DNA of 42,713 bases from a bacterium (GCA_024223715.1 JAAEOA010000034.1:1-42713); one strand, 5' to 3'. Shown: positions 34,246-42,571, numbered from the stretch's first letter. A program made the numbers and translations. Notes: generated by a model from the sequence alone, not told the origin.

Positions 34246-35892
34246 ATGAGTTTCCAGGAAAAGTTCAATAATTTACTCGCCGGTGCAAACATCAACCGCA
34301 ACAACTCCCGCGCCGAACTGATCCAGGCTGCCGTAGATAACGGTGAAGCTGTTGTCAGTGAAAATGGTGCGTTGGCTACCTGGACCAAACCCGACAGCAC
34401 CGGTCGCAGCCCCAAAGACACCATCATCGTCAAGCGGGATGAAAGTGCTGCCAGCATCGATTGGACAGCAGCTAACAACCTTCCTGTTGATGCCGAAACT
34501 TTTGATATGCTGGTTGAAGACGCTTTGGCCACTCTGGGTGAAAGCTCCAACGTTTATGCCAGTGACCGCGTCATTGGTGCTGATAGCGATTACGCATTGC
34601 CCGTGACCACCATCGCCAACAAAGCCCTGAATGTTTTGTTCTGCGATAATATGTTCCGCCCTGTTCCTGGTGATCTGGACAAGAGTATCTTTGCCGACAA
34701 ATCGTTCACTCTGCTGGCCTGTCCTGATCACAAACTGGATGCCAAACGTTATGAAGGCCGACTGCGTAACGACCCCCGCATTGGTGGCACCAGCACCATG
34801 GCCATTGCCGTTGATTTTGATCGTCGCATTGGCGTGGTTTATGGTTCCCAATATTGTGGCAGTTGCAAGAAATTGCTTTTCACTGTCATGAACTACATGC
34901 TGCCCGAAGCAAACATCCTGCCCATCCACTGCTCGGCAAACGAAGGCCCTTCAGGTGATGTGGCTCTGTTGCTGGGCCTCAGTGGTACTGGAAAAACAAC
35001 CCTGAGCGCAGTGGCTGAACGTGGTCTGCTGGGCGATGACGAGCACGGCTGGAACGACAATGGTGTGGCCAACTTCGAAAATGGTTGTTATGCCAAACTG
35101 ATCGACTTGAACCCAGACAAAGAGCCTGAAATTTTCAAGGCCTGTTTCCAGAAAAAGAACTACAAAGAGCACGGCGCTATCATTGAAAACGCCATGATGT
35201 GGCCCGACGGCAGCTTCGACCTTTTCGACGACCGCCTGACTCCCAACAGCCGTGGTTCCTATCCTCTGGAATACCTGACCAACATAAAGGAAAGCAGCAA
35301 GGGCGGGCACCCCAATACCATCCTGTTTCTGACCGCCGATGCCAACGGCGTGCTGCCTCCAGTAAGCAAGCTGACCAAAGAGCAGGCTATGTTGTGGTTC
35401 ATTATGGGTTACACCAGCAAGCTGGCTGGAACCGAGACCGGAGTAACCGAACCTGTTTCCGCTTTCAGCCGTTTCTTCGGCGCTCCTTTCATGCCCCGTA
35501 ACCCGGACGATTATGCCAGTCTGCTGGGTAAACAACTGGATAAACACGGCACTCAGGTATACCTGGTGAACACTGGTTGGAGCGGCGGCCCTTACGGTGT
35601 CGGTTCCCGTATGGACATTATGGAAACCCGCGCCATGGTTGCTGCTGCTATTGACGGCAGCCTGAAAGACGTGGACTTCAAAAAGGATGAAGTGTTCAAG
35701 GTACTCGTACCTCAAACCTGTCCTGGTGTTGAAAACAGCAACATCCTCAGTCCCATCAACACTTGGGACGACAAAGATGCCTATCGCCAACGCGCTTTGA
35801 AGCTGGCCGGCGATTTTGCTGCTCAGTGGGACAAAGCTTATGAAGGAAAAGGCATTGATCCTGCTATTGCTGCGGAGTGTCCTGGTAAGTGA
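34246..35892 (+). CDS. pckA: ATP-dependent phosphoenolpyruvate carboxykinase
   Basis: The protein has 548 residues from ATG 34246 (AAGGAG). The kinase loop is GLSGTGKTTLS at 244-254. Other landmarks: MNYMLPEANILPIHCSANEG, then GSFDLFDDRLTPNSRG, NTILFLTADANGVLPPVSKL, GYTSKLAGTETGVTEP and NTGWSGGPYGVG. It turns oxaloacetate into PEP with ATP, and with pyk and pgi supports gluconeogenesis and glycolysis. Some usually conserved segments read differently from the E. coli enzyme, for example VVYGSQYCGSCKK where E. coli-type enzymes have GGTEYAGE-KK, and two Cys sit there, which could bind metal or be redox-sensitive. A terminator follows. Confidence 0.92.
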   Translation: MSFQEKFNNLLAGANINRNNSRAELIQAAVDNGEAVVSENGALATWTKPDSTGRSPKDTIIVKRDESAASIDWTAANNLPVDAETFDMLVEDALATLGESSNVYASDRVIGADSDYALPVTTIANKALNVLFCDNMFRPVPGDLDKSIFADKSFTLLACPDHKLDAKRYEGRLRNDPRIGGTSTMAIAVDFDRRIGVVYGSQYCGSCKKLLFTVMNYMLPEANILPIHCSANEGPSGDVALLLGLSGTGKTTLSAVAERGLLGDDEHGWNDNGVANFENGCYAKLIDLNPDKEPEIFKACFQKKNYKEHGAIIENAMMWPDGSFDLFDDRLTPNSRGSYPLEYLTNIKESSKGGHPNTILFLTADANGVLPPVSKLTKEQAMLWFIMGYTSKLAGTETGVTEPVSAFSRFFGAPFMPRNPDDYASLLGKQLDKHGTQVYLVNTGWSGGPYGVGSRMDIMETRAMVAAAIDGSLKDVDFKKDEVFKVLVPQTCPGVENSNILSPINTWDDKDAYRQRALKLAGDFAAQWDKAYEGKGIDPAIAAECPGK

Positions 35893-35916
35893 TTTTTGTT
35901 TTGAGTTGATTGATTT

Positions 35917-35952
35917 GCCCCCGGAACCTGGTACAGGTTTCGGGGGCTTTTT
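35917..35952 (+). terminator. Terminator of pckA
   Basis: A 14-bp stem with one wobble (35917-35930 with 35934-35947) is followed by five T residues, then CTTT. Confidence 0.9.
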
Positions 35953-36025
35953 CTTTAGATAGTCTGCCCAGAGCCACAAGCACGGGAATGGCCTCGAGTA
36001 AATAATTCTGATGCATCCGTTCAAT

Positions 36026-36054
36026 TTGACAGAAACAACTCAATTCCGTAAGGT
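36026..36054 (+). promoter_or_regulatory. Promoter-like pair upstream of the candidate RNA
   Basis: A perfect TTGACA (36026-36031) is followed after 17 bases by TAAGGT (36049-36054), a weak -10 box (3 of 6 positions). Start of transcription would fall about 36061. Confidence 0.35.
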
Positions 36055-36060
36055 CACGAT

Positions 36061-36198
36061 AGTGCCAATTGGCACTCGCACGATATGCGGGGCTTCGTCC
36101 CAACTCGGGGCCGGAGCTGGTTTTAAGCTGGTTTGCCCACCGGTCACGTGCAGGCCCCGCACAAAAAAGAACAGCCCACTAAAGGGCTGTTCTTTTTT
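36061..36198 (+). ncRNA. Candidate small structured RNA
   Basis: From the predicted start (about 36061) to the terminator this is some 138 bases with no reading frame. The 5' end is a perfect 16-bp palindrome (AGTGCCAATTGGCACT, 36061-36076). An 8-bp long-range helix follows (36086-36093 with 36154-36161) and encloses about 60 bases that contain two copies of AGCTGGTTT and short GC-rich helices. It ends in a perfect 15-bp terminator. The strand is uncertain. It does not match a tRNA or a family I recognise. Confidence 0.35.
36163..36198. terminator. Bidirectional terminator of the CheX operon and candidate RNA
   Basis: A perfect 15-bp stem (36163-36177 with 36184-36198, 6-base loop) has A6 and T6 arms, so it works in both directions. 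Confidence 0.93.
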
Positions 36199-36276
36199 AA
36201 TGTTTTCTGGTTTTGCGGGAGGCGAGAACAAAACCTGAAACTCAGTTGCTACTGACCTCGTGCCCGTAAAGGCACT

Positions 36277-36759
36277 TTACGGAGCTATCAAGGTCAATGT
36301 GCCTGTTCCGTATGCTGTTTTGCCAACATAATCGACCCGTTTCGACGGATTGAGAATCCACGCCACAAAATCATCCGGACTCGGCACCTGATAAGGAAAA
36401 GTCTGGGTGGGGGCTACATGGGGATTCAGGTCAATATTATTGTACAATGTTCGCAGGTTGTTGATTACCTCGGTGAGGGCTTCAACCACTGGTTCGTCAG
36501 CTTCGCCATTGTCGAATTGATCCTGAAGGGTTGCTTCAGGAAGCAGAATGAGTTTTCCACCAATATACAATGTTGCAGCCAAATCAGTGATAATCGCCCC
36601 TTCAATGGCATTGTCTCGACCCTGAAGGAACGTGATACAGGCTCCTGGAGTTGGATTTGCCAAATCCCAGCCTTCCCCTTTCCTGAAGACAGGCTTCTCG
36701 TCTATGAGAAGACCGACCAGGTCCAGGATATCTTTAGTTTGAGGCAACGTGATAGTCAC
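36277..36759 (-). CDS. CheC/CheX-like single-domain protein
   Basis: The protein has 160 residues from GTG 36759, six bases after the stop of the CheX gene and preceded by GGAAGGGTGAG. It has no signal peptide and no membrane segment. Residues 93-100 (EALTEVIN) carry E-x-x-x-E-x-x-N followed by Pro at 122, i.e. the ExxN phosphatase signature with a gap of 21 residues, exactly as in the second domain of the neighbouring CheX protein. The usual D/S four residues before the Glu is a Glu (E93). The first part (GAIITDLAATLYIGGKLILL) resembles the beta-strand entry of CheC-type domains. It may be a third phosphatase unit or a degenerate partner; the assignment rests on the motif and context. Confidence 0.55.
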   Translation of the reverse strand: MTITLPQTKDILDLVGLLIDEKPVFRKGEGWDLANPTPGACITFLQGRDNAIEGAIITDLAATLYIGGKLILLPEATLQDQFDNGEADEPVVEALTEVINNLRTLYNNIDLNPHVAPTQTFPYQVPSPDDFVAWILNPSKRVDYVGKTAYGTGTLTLIAP

Positions 36760-36765
36760 GGCAAC

Positions 36766-37824
36766 TCACCCTTCCTGCCAGATAATGACGACATGGGCCT
36801 CCAGGCCATCGGCGCCACGCACCGTCTGAGCCATACCCTGTACGCCCCGGGCAAAAAATTCAATGCAACTGCCGCCTTCCATAAACAAAGGCAATCCCAA
36901 CTGCACGGCCTGGCCGCTTTTGGCCCGGCTGGCTTTCAGGACACCGGCAGCAACGTTGGCTACTTCACCAACAGAGTCCGCAATGTCGGCCATTTCCGGT
37001 TCTTCATCTGGTTCCATGGCAAACATGGCCCGGGTGAACATGGCGCAACTTTCTTTGTTGGCCATTACAGCCAATTGCCAGCCGCCGTTTTCAGCAGTCA
37101 GGGCAATTGCGCTGCCAAAATCAACACTTGCTTCCCGAGGATCAGATGGGTTTGGATCAACGTCCAACTTTATGTCCATCTGAATGGAACAGGTGTCAAC
37201 AACGGCTTTTACTGCTTCCTGCAAAACCTGTGCAGGAACAGCTACTTCTTTTGATTCTACAGTACTTGTACTCATTTGCTGTGTGCCTCCAGCATTGTCG
37301 CTATATTGCCAAATTAAAAGCACCTGCATACTGATTCCGTCAGGTCCTTTAAGTTTCTGGCTAATGGCGTTTATTCCGCGGGGAAAGAAAGTAAGCCAGC
37401 CGTTGCCACGAAAAAAAGTGGGCAATCCCAGCTGGTACCATTCGTCTGCGCTTTTTTCCCGCATGGCCTTCCATACTCCGGCGGCCACATTGGGGATTTC
37501 ATTAATTGCGTCGCCCATATCTTCCATGCCGAGTTCTTCGTCCTCTTCCATGGCAAACAGGGTTCGTGTTAGTTTTTGGGCAGTATGGTTATCAAAAGCG
37601 GTGGCATACTGATAACAGATTTTATCATTGGTAAGGGCCAGAGTGCTGCCATAAAGAACATCTTCTGGATCAGGAGTACCAGGCATGCCATCAACAACCA
37701 GGTCCATATCGAACTGAGTTTTGAATGTGTGCATGCAGGCATCAACTGCTTCCTTCAGGGCCTCCATTTTAGACATCAGGTCCATGGGGTCTTCTGCTTT
37801 TTTTATGCGACCGTTTTTTATCAC
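36766..37824 (-). CDS. Two-domain CheX-type CheY-phosphate phosphatase
   Basis: This 352-residue protein has two copies of the CheC/CheX/FliY fold. The signature [D/S]-x3-E-x2-N-x22-P is exact in the first copy (D105, E109, N112, P135: DAINEIPN to GLP). It is nearly exact in the second (D283, E287, N290, P312, one residue shorter). Each copy has a matching middle (AMEEDEELGMEDMGD and AMEPDEEPEMADIADS) and a Gly-Leu-Pro strand start (QLGLPTFF, QLGLPLFM). The linker near 175-195 is Ser/Thr/Gln-rich. CheX proteins remove phosphate from CheY. It starts at GTG 37824 overlapping the CheY stop (GTGA), so it is coupled to CheY, its likely substrate. Confidence 0.8.
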   Translation of the reverse strand: MIKNGRIKKAEDPMDLMSKMEALKEAVDACMHTFKTQFDMDLVVDGMPGTPDPEDVLYGSTLALTNDKICYQYATAFDNHTAQKLTRTLFAMEEDEELGMEDMGDAINEIPNVAAGVWKAMREKSADEWYQLGLPTFFRGNGWLTFFPRGINAISQKLKGPDGISMQVLLIWQYSDNAGGTQQMSTSTVESKEVAVPAQVLQEAVKAVVDTCSIQMDIKLDVDPNPSDPREASVDFGSAIALTAENGGWQLAVMANKESCAMFTRAMFAMEPDEEPEMADIADSVGEVANVAAGVLKASRAKSGQAVQLGLPLFMEGGSCIEFFARGVQGMAQTVRGADGLEAHVVIIWQEG

Positions 37825-38183
37825 GATACGAATGCCCCCAGGACTTGGGCCATATCGTCAGCCGTGAAGGGCTTGGCTAATAGGAACATGGCGCCACCTT
37901 CAGTAGCCTGGTCGACCATTTCCTTGGTGCTTTCCGATGTAACAAATCCAAAGGGAATTTCAATTCCTTCGGCATTCAAAGCCGTTAGAAATTCGATACC
38001 TGTCATAATTGGCATGTGCCAGTCAGACAAAATCAAGTCAGGTTTTTCAGCTTTGGTGACTTCGAGGGCTTCCTGGCCATTTTCGGCCTCCACGATGTCA
38101 TGACCGCTGAAGCCGGCCTGCCTGATCGTCCGAGAGACGATGCGGCGCATGGCCCTTGAATCGTCTACGACCAGAATTTTCAT
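37821..38183 (-). CDS. Stand-alone CheY-like receiver
   Basis: The protein has 120 residues, one receiver domain and nothing else. It starts at ATG 38183 after a strong AGGAGGAGAG site; the open frame extends upstream but that part is not natural. The phosphorylation set is intact: VVDDS (acid pair), the Asp in LILSDWHMPIMTG, the Thr/Ser in GFVTSES and the Lys in LLAKPF. No output domain exists, so it must act by protein binding as CheY does, or pass phosphate on. It heads an operon with a two-domain CheX phosphatase and a smaller ExxN protein. No CheA, receptor or flagellar gene is in the window. Confidence 0.9.
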   Translation of the reverse strand: MKILVVDDSRAMRRIVSRTIRQAGFSGHDIVEAENGQEALEVTKAEKPDLILSDWHMPIMTGIEFLTALNAEGIEIPFGFVTSESTKEMVDQATEGGAMFLLAKPFTADDMAQVLGAFVS

Positions 38184-38354
38184 TACGCTCTCCTCCTGAG
38201 ATGGTGCCTGTTTCATTCGGGTCCGTCGAGGGTAGTTCCCCGCCCGAATGGTCGATTGAGAATCCACGTCGCCAACCGGCAACCCAGATACAGGTACATC
38301 ATCGGGCGTAAATCCCGGGAGTTAAGCTGTTTTTTTTAAAAACGGGCAGTTTTT

Positions 38355-39587
38355 TTAGCCCTTGTTTTCCACCACAATTTTCTCAGAATCTTTCAGGGCA
38401 TGGAAAACCGCTTCCTGAATATCCATTTCTTCACTGAACCGAAGCAGGTCTTTGGCCCGGGCATTAAGCACTGGCTTTGGGGAGCGCAGGGAGCAGCAGT
38501 CCCGGTAAGGAATAATGGAGGTTTTGAAAACACCGATGGTTTTGCTCCAGGCGGTAATTTCCATTTTATCCATACCTATCAGGGGGCGGAAAATTGGCAT
38601 TTCCAGGTCTGGGGTAATGGCCCCGAGGTTTCTAATGGTTTGGCTGGCGACCTGTCCCAGACTGTCACCGGAGACCAGAGCCCGACAACTGTTGTGTTTG
38701 CCCAATCGGGCTGCGCACAGGAACATGAAACGGCGGAACATCACCATGTCGAAGTTATCGGGAACCACACCAATGGAACGCATTTCAAAAGGAACCACCG
38801 GAATAAGGTGAAGGTTCAGGGGTACAGGCGAATACTCGGCCAGGGTTTGCACCAGATCGATAATTTTGTCGACATCGGCTTCAGCAACATTCCGGCCGGA
38901 ATAAAAGTGAATAAACTCAGGACGAATACCCCGACGCATCATCAACCAGGCTGCTACCGGCGAATCGATACCACCACTGAGTAGAACCATGGCCCGCCCG
39001 CTCGAGCCACTGGGCAACCCGCCAAAGGCTCTCTGTTTGCCAGTGAAAACCAGCAGATCGTTTTTTAATACCAGAACATTGACGATCAGGTCGGGATCGG
39101 TCATTTTCCCCGGAAGGTGGCATCTCTGGTGAATGGCACCTCCAACAAATCGACTGATTTCCGGACTGTTCAAAGGAAATGCCCGGTCACTGCGGCGGGT
39201 AGCTACCTTAAAGGTTTGTGCCTGACCGCGATGTTGTTCGGTCAGTTCGCAGGCCACTTGGCACACTCTGGTCAGACGGGGATCCCGATCCGCTTCCAGG
39301 TCTTCCATAAGTTCGTCATCAATTTCGGTCCGGGGAATGGCCACCACCGGCGATACCCATTGCAGGCCAAAAATCTTGCGCAGTTTGCCGGCAACCCTTT
39401 CGGCGGCGTCGGCATCTTCCAGATAAATAAGAAGTCGGCTTTCCACGTGAAGAACCTTGCCAATGGGCTCGCCCTTGAGTCCGGCCCGAATATTATTAAT
39501 CAATTTGCGCATAAACACACTGCGGTTGCGTCCCTTAAGGGCGATTTCAGCATAGGTTGCAGCAATAATGGGTGTGGCCAGGGCCAT
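38355..39587 (-). CDS. thiI: tRNA 4-thiouridine sulfurtransferase
   Basis: The protein has 410 residues from ATG 39587 (GGAGA upstream); an earlier in-frame start lacks a ribosome site. The N-terminal ferredoxin-like part and THUMP domain (about 1-170, with RKIFGLQWVSP and TFKVATRRSDRAFPLNS) are followed by the PP-loop SGGIDS (204-209) and VSGDSLGQVASQT. A DCCSLRSPKP segment lies near the end. It lacks the C-terminal rhodanese domain of the E. coli enzyme, so sulfur must be carried by another Cys or a partner, as in many bacteria. It makes s4U in tRNA and may help thiazole synthesis. Confidence 0.92.
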   Translation of the reverse strand: MALATPIIAATYAEIALKGRNRSVFMRKLINNIRAGLKGEPIGKVLHVESRLLIYLEDADAAERVAGKLRKIFGLQWVSPVVAIPRTEIDDELMEDLEADRDPRLTRVCQVACELTEQHRGQAQTFKVATRRSDRAFPLNSPEISRFVGGAIHQRCHLPGKMTDPDLIVNVLVLKNDLLVFTGKQRAFGGLPSGSSGRAMVLLSGGIDSPVAAWLMMRRGIRPEFIHFYSGRNVAEADVDKIIDLVQTLAEYSPVPLNLHLIPVVPFEMRSIGVVPDNFDMVMFRRFMFLCAARLGKHNSCRALVSGDSLGQVASQTIRNLGAITPDLEMPIFRPLIGMDKMEITAWSKTIGVFKTSIIPYRDCCSLRSPKPVLNARAKDLLRFSEEMDIQEAVFHALKDSEKIVVENKG

Positions 39588-39695
39588 TTTCTTTCTCCAT
39601 CCGGCGTTATCGGCGTTGATTATGTGGCGTGTCGTAGTATTCTGAGAATACACGAATAATACCAGAACACGTGTTGGCGCAAGGAGGATCCGGAA

Positions 39696-41033
39696 ATGAC
39701 AGAGATAAAAGAAATTGCAGGAATCAGGTTGGACGTCTCGGCAACTGAGGAATTCCTTCCTAAAAACGAGCTCGATGCTATGGCCCCTGCTGTGAATGAA
39801 GCGGCTGCCTCTCTGGAACAGGGAACCTGCAAAGGTTCTGAATATCTGGGCTGGATGGACCTGCCAAAAAATATCTCTGAAGCGGATTTTGCTGCCATTG
39901 AAGCATCTGCCGGACGGGCTTGCAGTGATGCACAGGTTTATGTGGTGGTGGGAATTGGAGGTTCCTACTTGGGTGCCAGGGCGGTACTGGATGCTCTGCG
40001 GGGCATGGAAACCGACTCTCGCACCGGATATCCGGAAATCATTTTTGCGGGTACAGGGCTGTGTTCTTCAACTCTCAACAGGGTTCTTTCCAAATGCATC
40101 GGTCGTAGCTTTCGCATTTGTGTGATCTCAAAATCGGGCACCACTTTGGAGCCGGCGGTAGCCTTCAGGACTTTGCGGACCATAATGCTTGAACGCTACG
40201 GGGCCAGTGAAGCGGCTCGCCGAATCACTGCTGTTACCGACGGTGAGCGGGGCGCTTTGCGTCAATTGGCCGACGGTGAAGGCTACGAAACATTTGTCAT
40301 TCCTGACGATGTGGGTGGTCGCTTTTCGATTCTGACACCGGTGGGACTGGTCCCTTTGGCTGCTGCCGGAATTGATGTTCGTGCCATTATGACCGGAGCT
40401 GAGAAAATGCGTCAGGCCTGTTTGAGCACTGATTTGCGCAGCAATCCCGCTCATCTGTATGCTGCCACCCGTTTTGGATTGTACCAGAAAGGGTTCACCA
40501 CCGAAGTGATGAGCACATTCCATGGCGATTTGCAGACTGTCCAGGAGTGGTGGAAGCAACTCTTCGGTGAAAGTGAAGGCAAAGGTGGCGAAGGCATCTT
40601 CCCCGCTTCAACCGTATTTACCACCGATTTGCACAGCATGGGGCAGTACATTCAGGATGGTCGCCGCAATCTTCAGGAAACTTTCCTCTGTGTGCGAAAT
40701 GCCGTATCCAGGTTGACCGTTCCCGGAGACACACAAATCAGTGACGACAAGCCTGCCAATCTCGATGGTCTGAATTACCTGGCTGGCCGGACTTTGGACG
40801 ACATCAACTGGAAAGCCTATGAAGGCACCAAAGCAGCCCACGGGGCTGGTGGAGTCCCTTGTAGCAGTATTGAAATTGATGCCATTACCCCTGAAGTGGT
40901 GGGTGCTTTGTTGTATATGTTTGAAAAAGCAGTGGCCGTTAGCGGCCTGATGCTTGGTGTGAATCCTTTCGATCAACCAGGGGTGGAAACCTACAAAAAG
41001 GAAATGTTTCGCTTGCTTGGAAAACCCCAATAG
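39696..41033 (+). CDS. pgi: Glucose-6-phosphate isomerase
   Basis: The protein has 445 residues, the short bacterial type. Landmarks: VVVGIGGSYLGARAVLDAL, then CVISKSGTTLEPAVAFRTL, the GGRFSILTPVGLVPLAAAGI loop, HGDLQTVQEWWKQLFGESEG, and the late AAHGAGGVPCSSIE and GLMLGVNPFDQPGVE. These carry the substrate-binding Ser/Thr, the catalytic Glu in the HGDLQ..GES region, and a Lys near the end. It swaps glucose-6-phosphate and fructose-6-phosphate. AGGAGG precedes ATG 39696. It is divergent from thiI, with about 108 bases between them, so its promoter is there. Confidence 0.95.
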   Translation: MTEIKEIAGIRLDVSATEEFLPKNELDAMAPAVNEAAASLEQGTCKGSEYLGWMDLPKNISEADFAAIEASAGRACSDAQVYVVVGIGGSYLGARAVLDALRGMETDSRTGYPEIIFAGTGLCSSTLNRVLSKCIGRSFRICVISKSGTTLEPAVAFRTLRTIMLERYGASEAARRITAVTDGERGALRQLADGEGYETFVIPDDVGGRFSILTPVGLVPLAAAGIDVRAIMTGAEKMRQACLSTDLRSNPAHLYAATRFGLYQKGFTTEVMSTFHGDLQTVQEWWKQLFGESEGKGGEGIFPASTVFTTDLHSMGQYIQDGRRNLQETFLCVRNAVSRLTVPGDTQISDDKPANLDGLNYLAGRTLDDINWKAYEGTKAAHGAGGVPCSSIEIDAITPEVVGALLYMFEKAVAVSGLMLGVNPFDQPGVETYKKEMFRLLGKPQ

Positions 41034-41160
41034 CTGATTTGCTCTTGAGCATGGCAGATGTTATTTTTGTCAGGCTCAGTTTTGAAACCAGGCACAGAAA
41101 GCCTGTTCCAGAAAACCAGATCCAGTGTCTGATCTTTTCGCCGAACCAAGGAGACTTCCG

Positions 41161-42015
41161 TTGAAGAATATAGCACGCCTGATGTTATTGATGCTGGCTG
41201 CCGGCCTCATGATTGTTTCTGTACCCGCTTGCAATGACAATGCCACAACTCGGGATATTCCCGCTGAGAAAGCAGCTCCTGCCGCAGCAGCTGATGATCA
41301 TGCGGGCCACGATCATTCCGGGAATGACCATGCACAGCAATCAGTACCTGGCGGAACCGTAATCGAAACCATGGATTCAGGTGGGTATTCCTATGTCCAC
41401 CTCGATCTGGGACCAGAAAAAATATGGGTTGCTGGACCGGCAACCGGCGATATCAAAATTGGTGAACACCTCACTTTCGACGGCGCCATGGAAATGAGTA
41501 ACTTCCACTCCAAAAGCCTTGACCGGACCTTCGAAACTATTCTTTTTGTGGGTGGCTTGTATCGTGAAGGCGAAGAATCTGCAGCAGGAAATGCGCATGG
41601 CGGTGGCCAGAGTGCAATGGGTGGTGTCGTCAACGATCCCATCAACGATTCTGAAAAACCAATCAGCGGAACCAAAACCGTGCTCGACAGTGAAAAAGTT
41701 GAAAATGTGACCAAAGCCGCTGGTGGCTACACTGTTGCCGAAGTTTATGCCAAAGCCAGTGAACTGGCCGATAAGGAAATAAAAATTCGCGCCAAGGTCG
41801 TGAAGTTTTCTCCCAACATAATGGGCACGAACTGGATGCACGTGCAGGACGGTAGCGGCGGTGCCGATGACAGCGATTTGACAGTGACCAGCGATGGCCA
41901 TACCCAGGTGGGAGACTTGGTCATGATTGTGGGGAAATTGTCTGTAGATAAAGATTTTGGTGCTGGTTATCGCTATCATGTGATTGTCGAAGGTGCCACG
42001 GTGACCAAGGAATAG
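41161..42015 (+). CDS. NrfJ-like His-rich lipoprotein with OB-fold
   Basis: The protein has 284 residues from TTG 41161 (AAGGAG, 7-base gap); the longer frame upstream has no ribosome site. It is a lipoprotein (MKNIARLMLLMLAAGLMIVS, then VPAC with Cys24). A metal-type patch HAGHDHSGNDH follows (about 55-65). The middle (GGYSYVHLDLGPEKIWVAGP, then GAMEMSNFHSKSLDRTF) resembles NrfJ-like proteins. The C-terminal half (IKIRAKVVKFSPNIMGTNWM and VGDLVMIVGKL) is a small OB-fold. It sits in the periplasm, with possible roles in nitrite-reductase-linked, heme or metal handling; this is by analogy only. It is convergent with the Fur-family gene. Confidence 0.65.
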   Translation: MKNIARLMLLMLAAGLMIVSVPACNDNATTRDIPAEKAAPAAAADDHAGHDHSGNDHAQQSVPGGTVIETMDSGGYSYVHLDLGPEKIWVAGPATGDIKIGEHLTFDGAMEMSNFHSKSLDRTFETILFVGGLYREGEESAAGNAHGGGQSAMGGVVNDPINDSEKPISGTKTVLDSEKVENVTKAAGGYTVAEVYAKASELADKEIKIRAKVVKFSPNIMGTNWMHVQDGSGGADDSDLTVTSDGHTQVGDLVMIVGKLSVDKDFGAGYRYHVIVEGATVTKE

Positions 42016-42074
42016 GTCCTCGTTTTCAATAAGTTGCGAGTCAACTTTTTGAAACAAGGTAACACACCGAATTA

Positions 42075-42113
42075 AAAAAACCGCCACAGGCTTCAAGCCC
42101 ATGGCGGTTTTTT
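42075..42113. terminator. Bidirectional terminator between the lipoprotein and the Fur-family gene
   Basis: A 12-bp perfect stem (42075-42086 with 42102-42113) has A6 and T6 arms; a smaller hairpin lies in its loop. It can end both convergent transcripts. Confidence 0.9.
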
Positions 42114-42125
42114 CTGGAAGAGGTG

Positions 42126-42515
42126 TTACTGGCAATTTGCACAAATACCAGTATACTCCATCCTAAATCCTGAAACCAAAAATCCATTGGTTTGGCCAAT
42201 GGTCAGATCTGGTTCTCTTGGGTTCATGGCAGGAAGATCCCGAACAATTCCACAGTCGGTGCATCGAATATGGCAATGAGGGCTTACCGTGCCATCAAAA
42301 CGAGCTTCACCACCGGCCAGGTCCAGTTTGGCAATTTGTCCGTTGTTGGCCAGAACCTCCAGATTTCGATAAACGGTACCGAGGCTAATTCTAGGCAACT
42401 GAATCTTTACAATATCGTATAACTCAGAGGCTGTGGGGTGCGATTGAGTTCCGCACAGCTTTTCCAGAATGATTTGCCTCTGGGGTGTGTTACGACGTTT
42501 TGGTTGCGTCGGCAT
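42126..42515 (-). CDS. Fur-family metal-responsive regulator
   Basis: The protein has 129 residues. The winged-helix DNA-binding domain (about 1-80) includes RRNTPQRQIILEKLCG and ISLGTVYRNLEVLANNG with the family recognition helix. The C-terminal dimer domain has the sensory and structural metal sites: HCHIRCTDC with its CxxC, and a closing CANC pair. Fur, PerR and Zur cannot be separated by these motifs alone; PerR/Fur is most likely, as Zur usually lacks the same spacing. It probably controls iron, peroxide or metal genes. ATG 42515 follows GGAG. A Fur-box-like element lies 57-75 bases upstream. Confidence 0.88.
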   Translation of the reverse strand: MPTQPKRRNTPQRQIILEKLCGTQSHPTASELYDIVKIQLPRISLGTVYRNLEVLANNGQIAKLDLAGGEARFDGTVSPHCHIRCTDCGIVRDLPAMNPREPDLTIGQTNGFLVSGFRMEYTGICANCQ

Positions 42516-42571
42516 ATGACTCCATGGATTTTGGCTAGTATTGACAAAGGACCGGTGGTTTTCTTTAGTCT

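Larger units (their letters stand above)
35893..36276. other. Intergenic region with two terminators and a candidate RNA
   Basis: This 384-base region lies between pckA (plus) and the CheX-like operon (minus). It holds the pckA terminator (35917-35952), a promoter-like pair (36026-36054), a 16-bp palindrome (36061-36076), a long-range stem and a bidirectional terminator. No protein gene is visible. Confidence 0.5.

Noticed and set aside
36086..36161. tRNA-like outline: 8-bp acceptor-like stem ends with about 60 bases between
   Set aside because: No T-loop GTTCRA, no proper D-arm, and the 7-base loop in the middle lacks the T before an anticodon, on either strand.
36080..36165. Resemblance to a c-di-GMP-I riboswitch on the minus strand (GGGCAAACC and GGGACG-AAGCC)
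   Set aside because: The conserved blocks are too far apart and in the wrong order, and no gene lies downstream on that strand.
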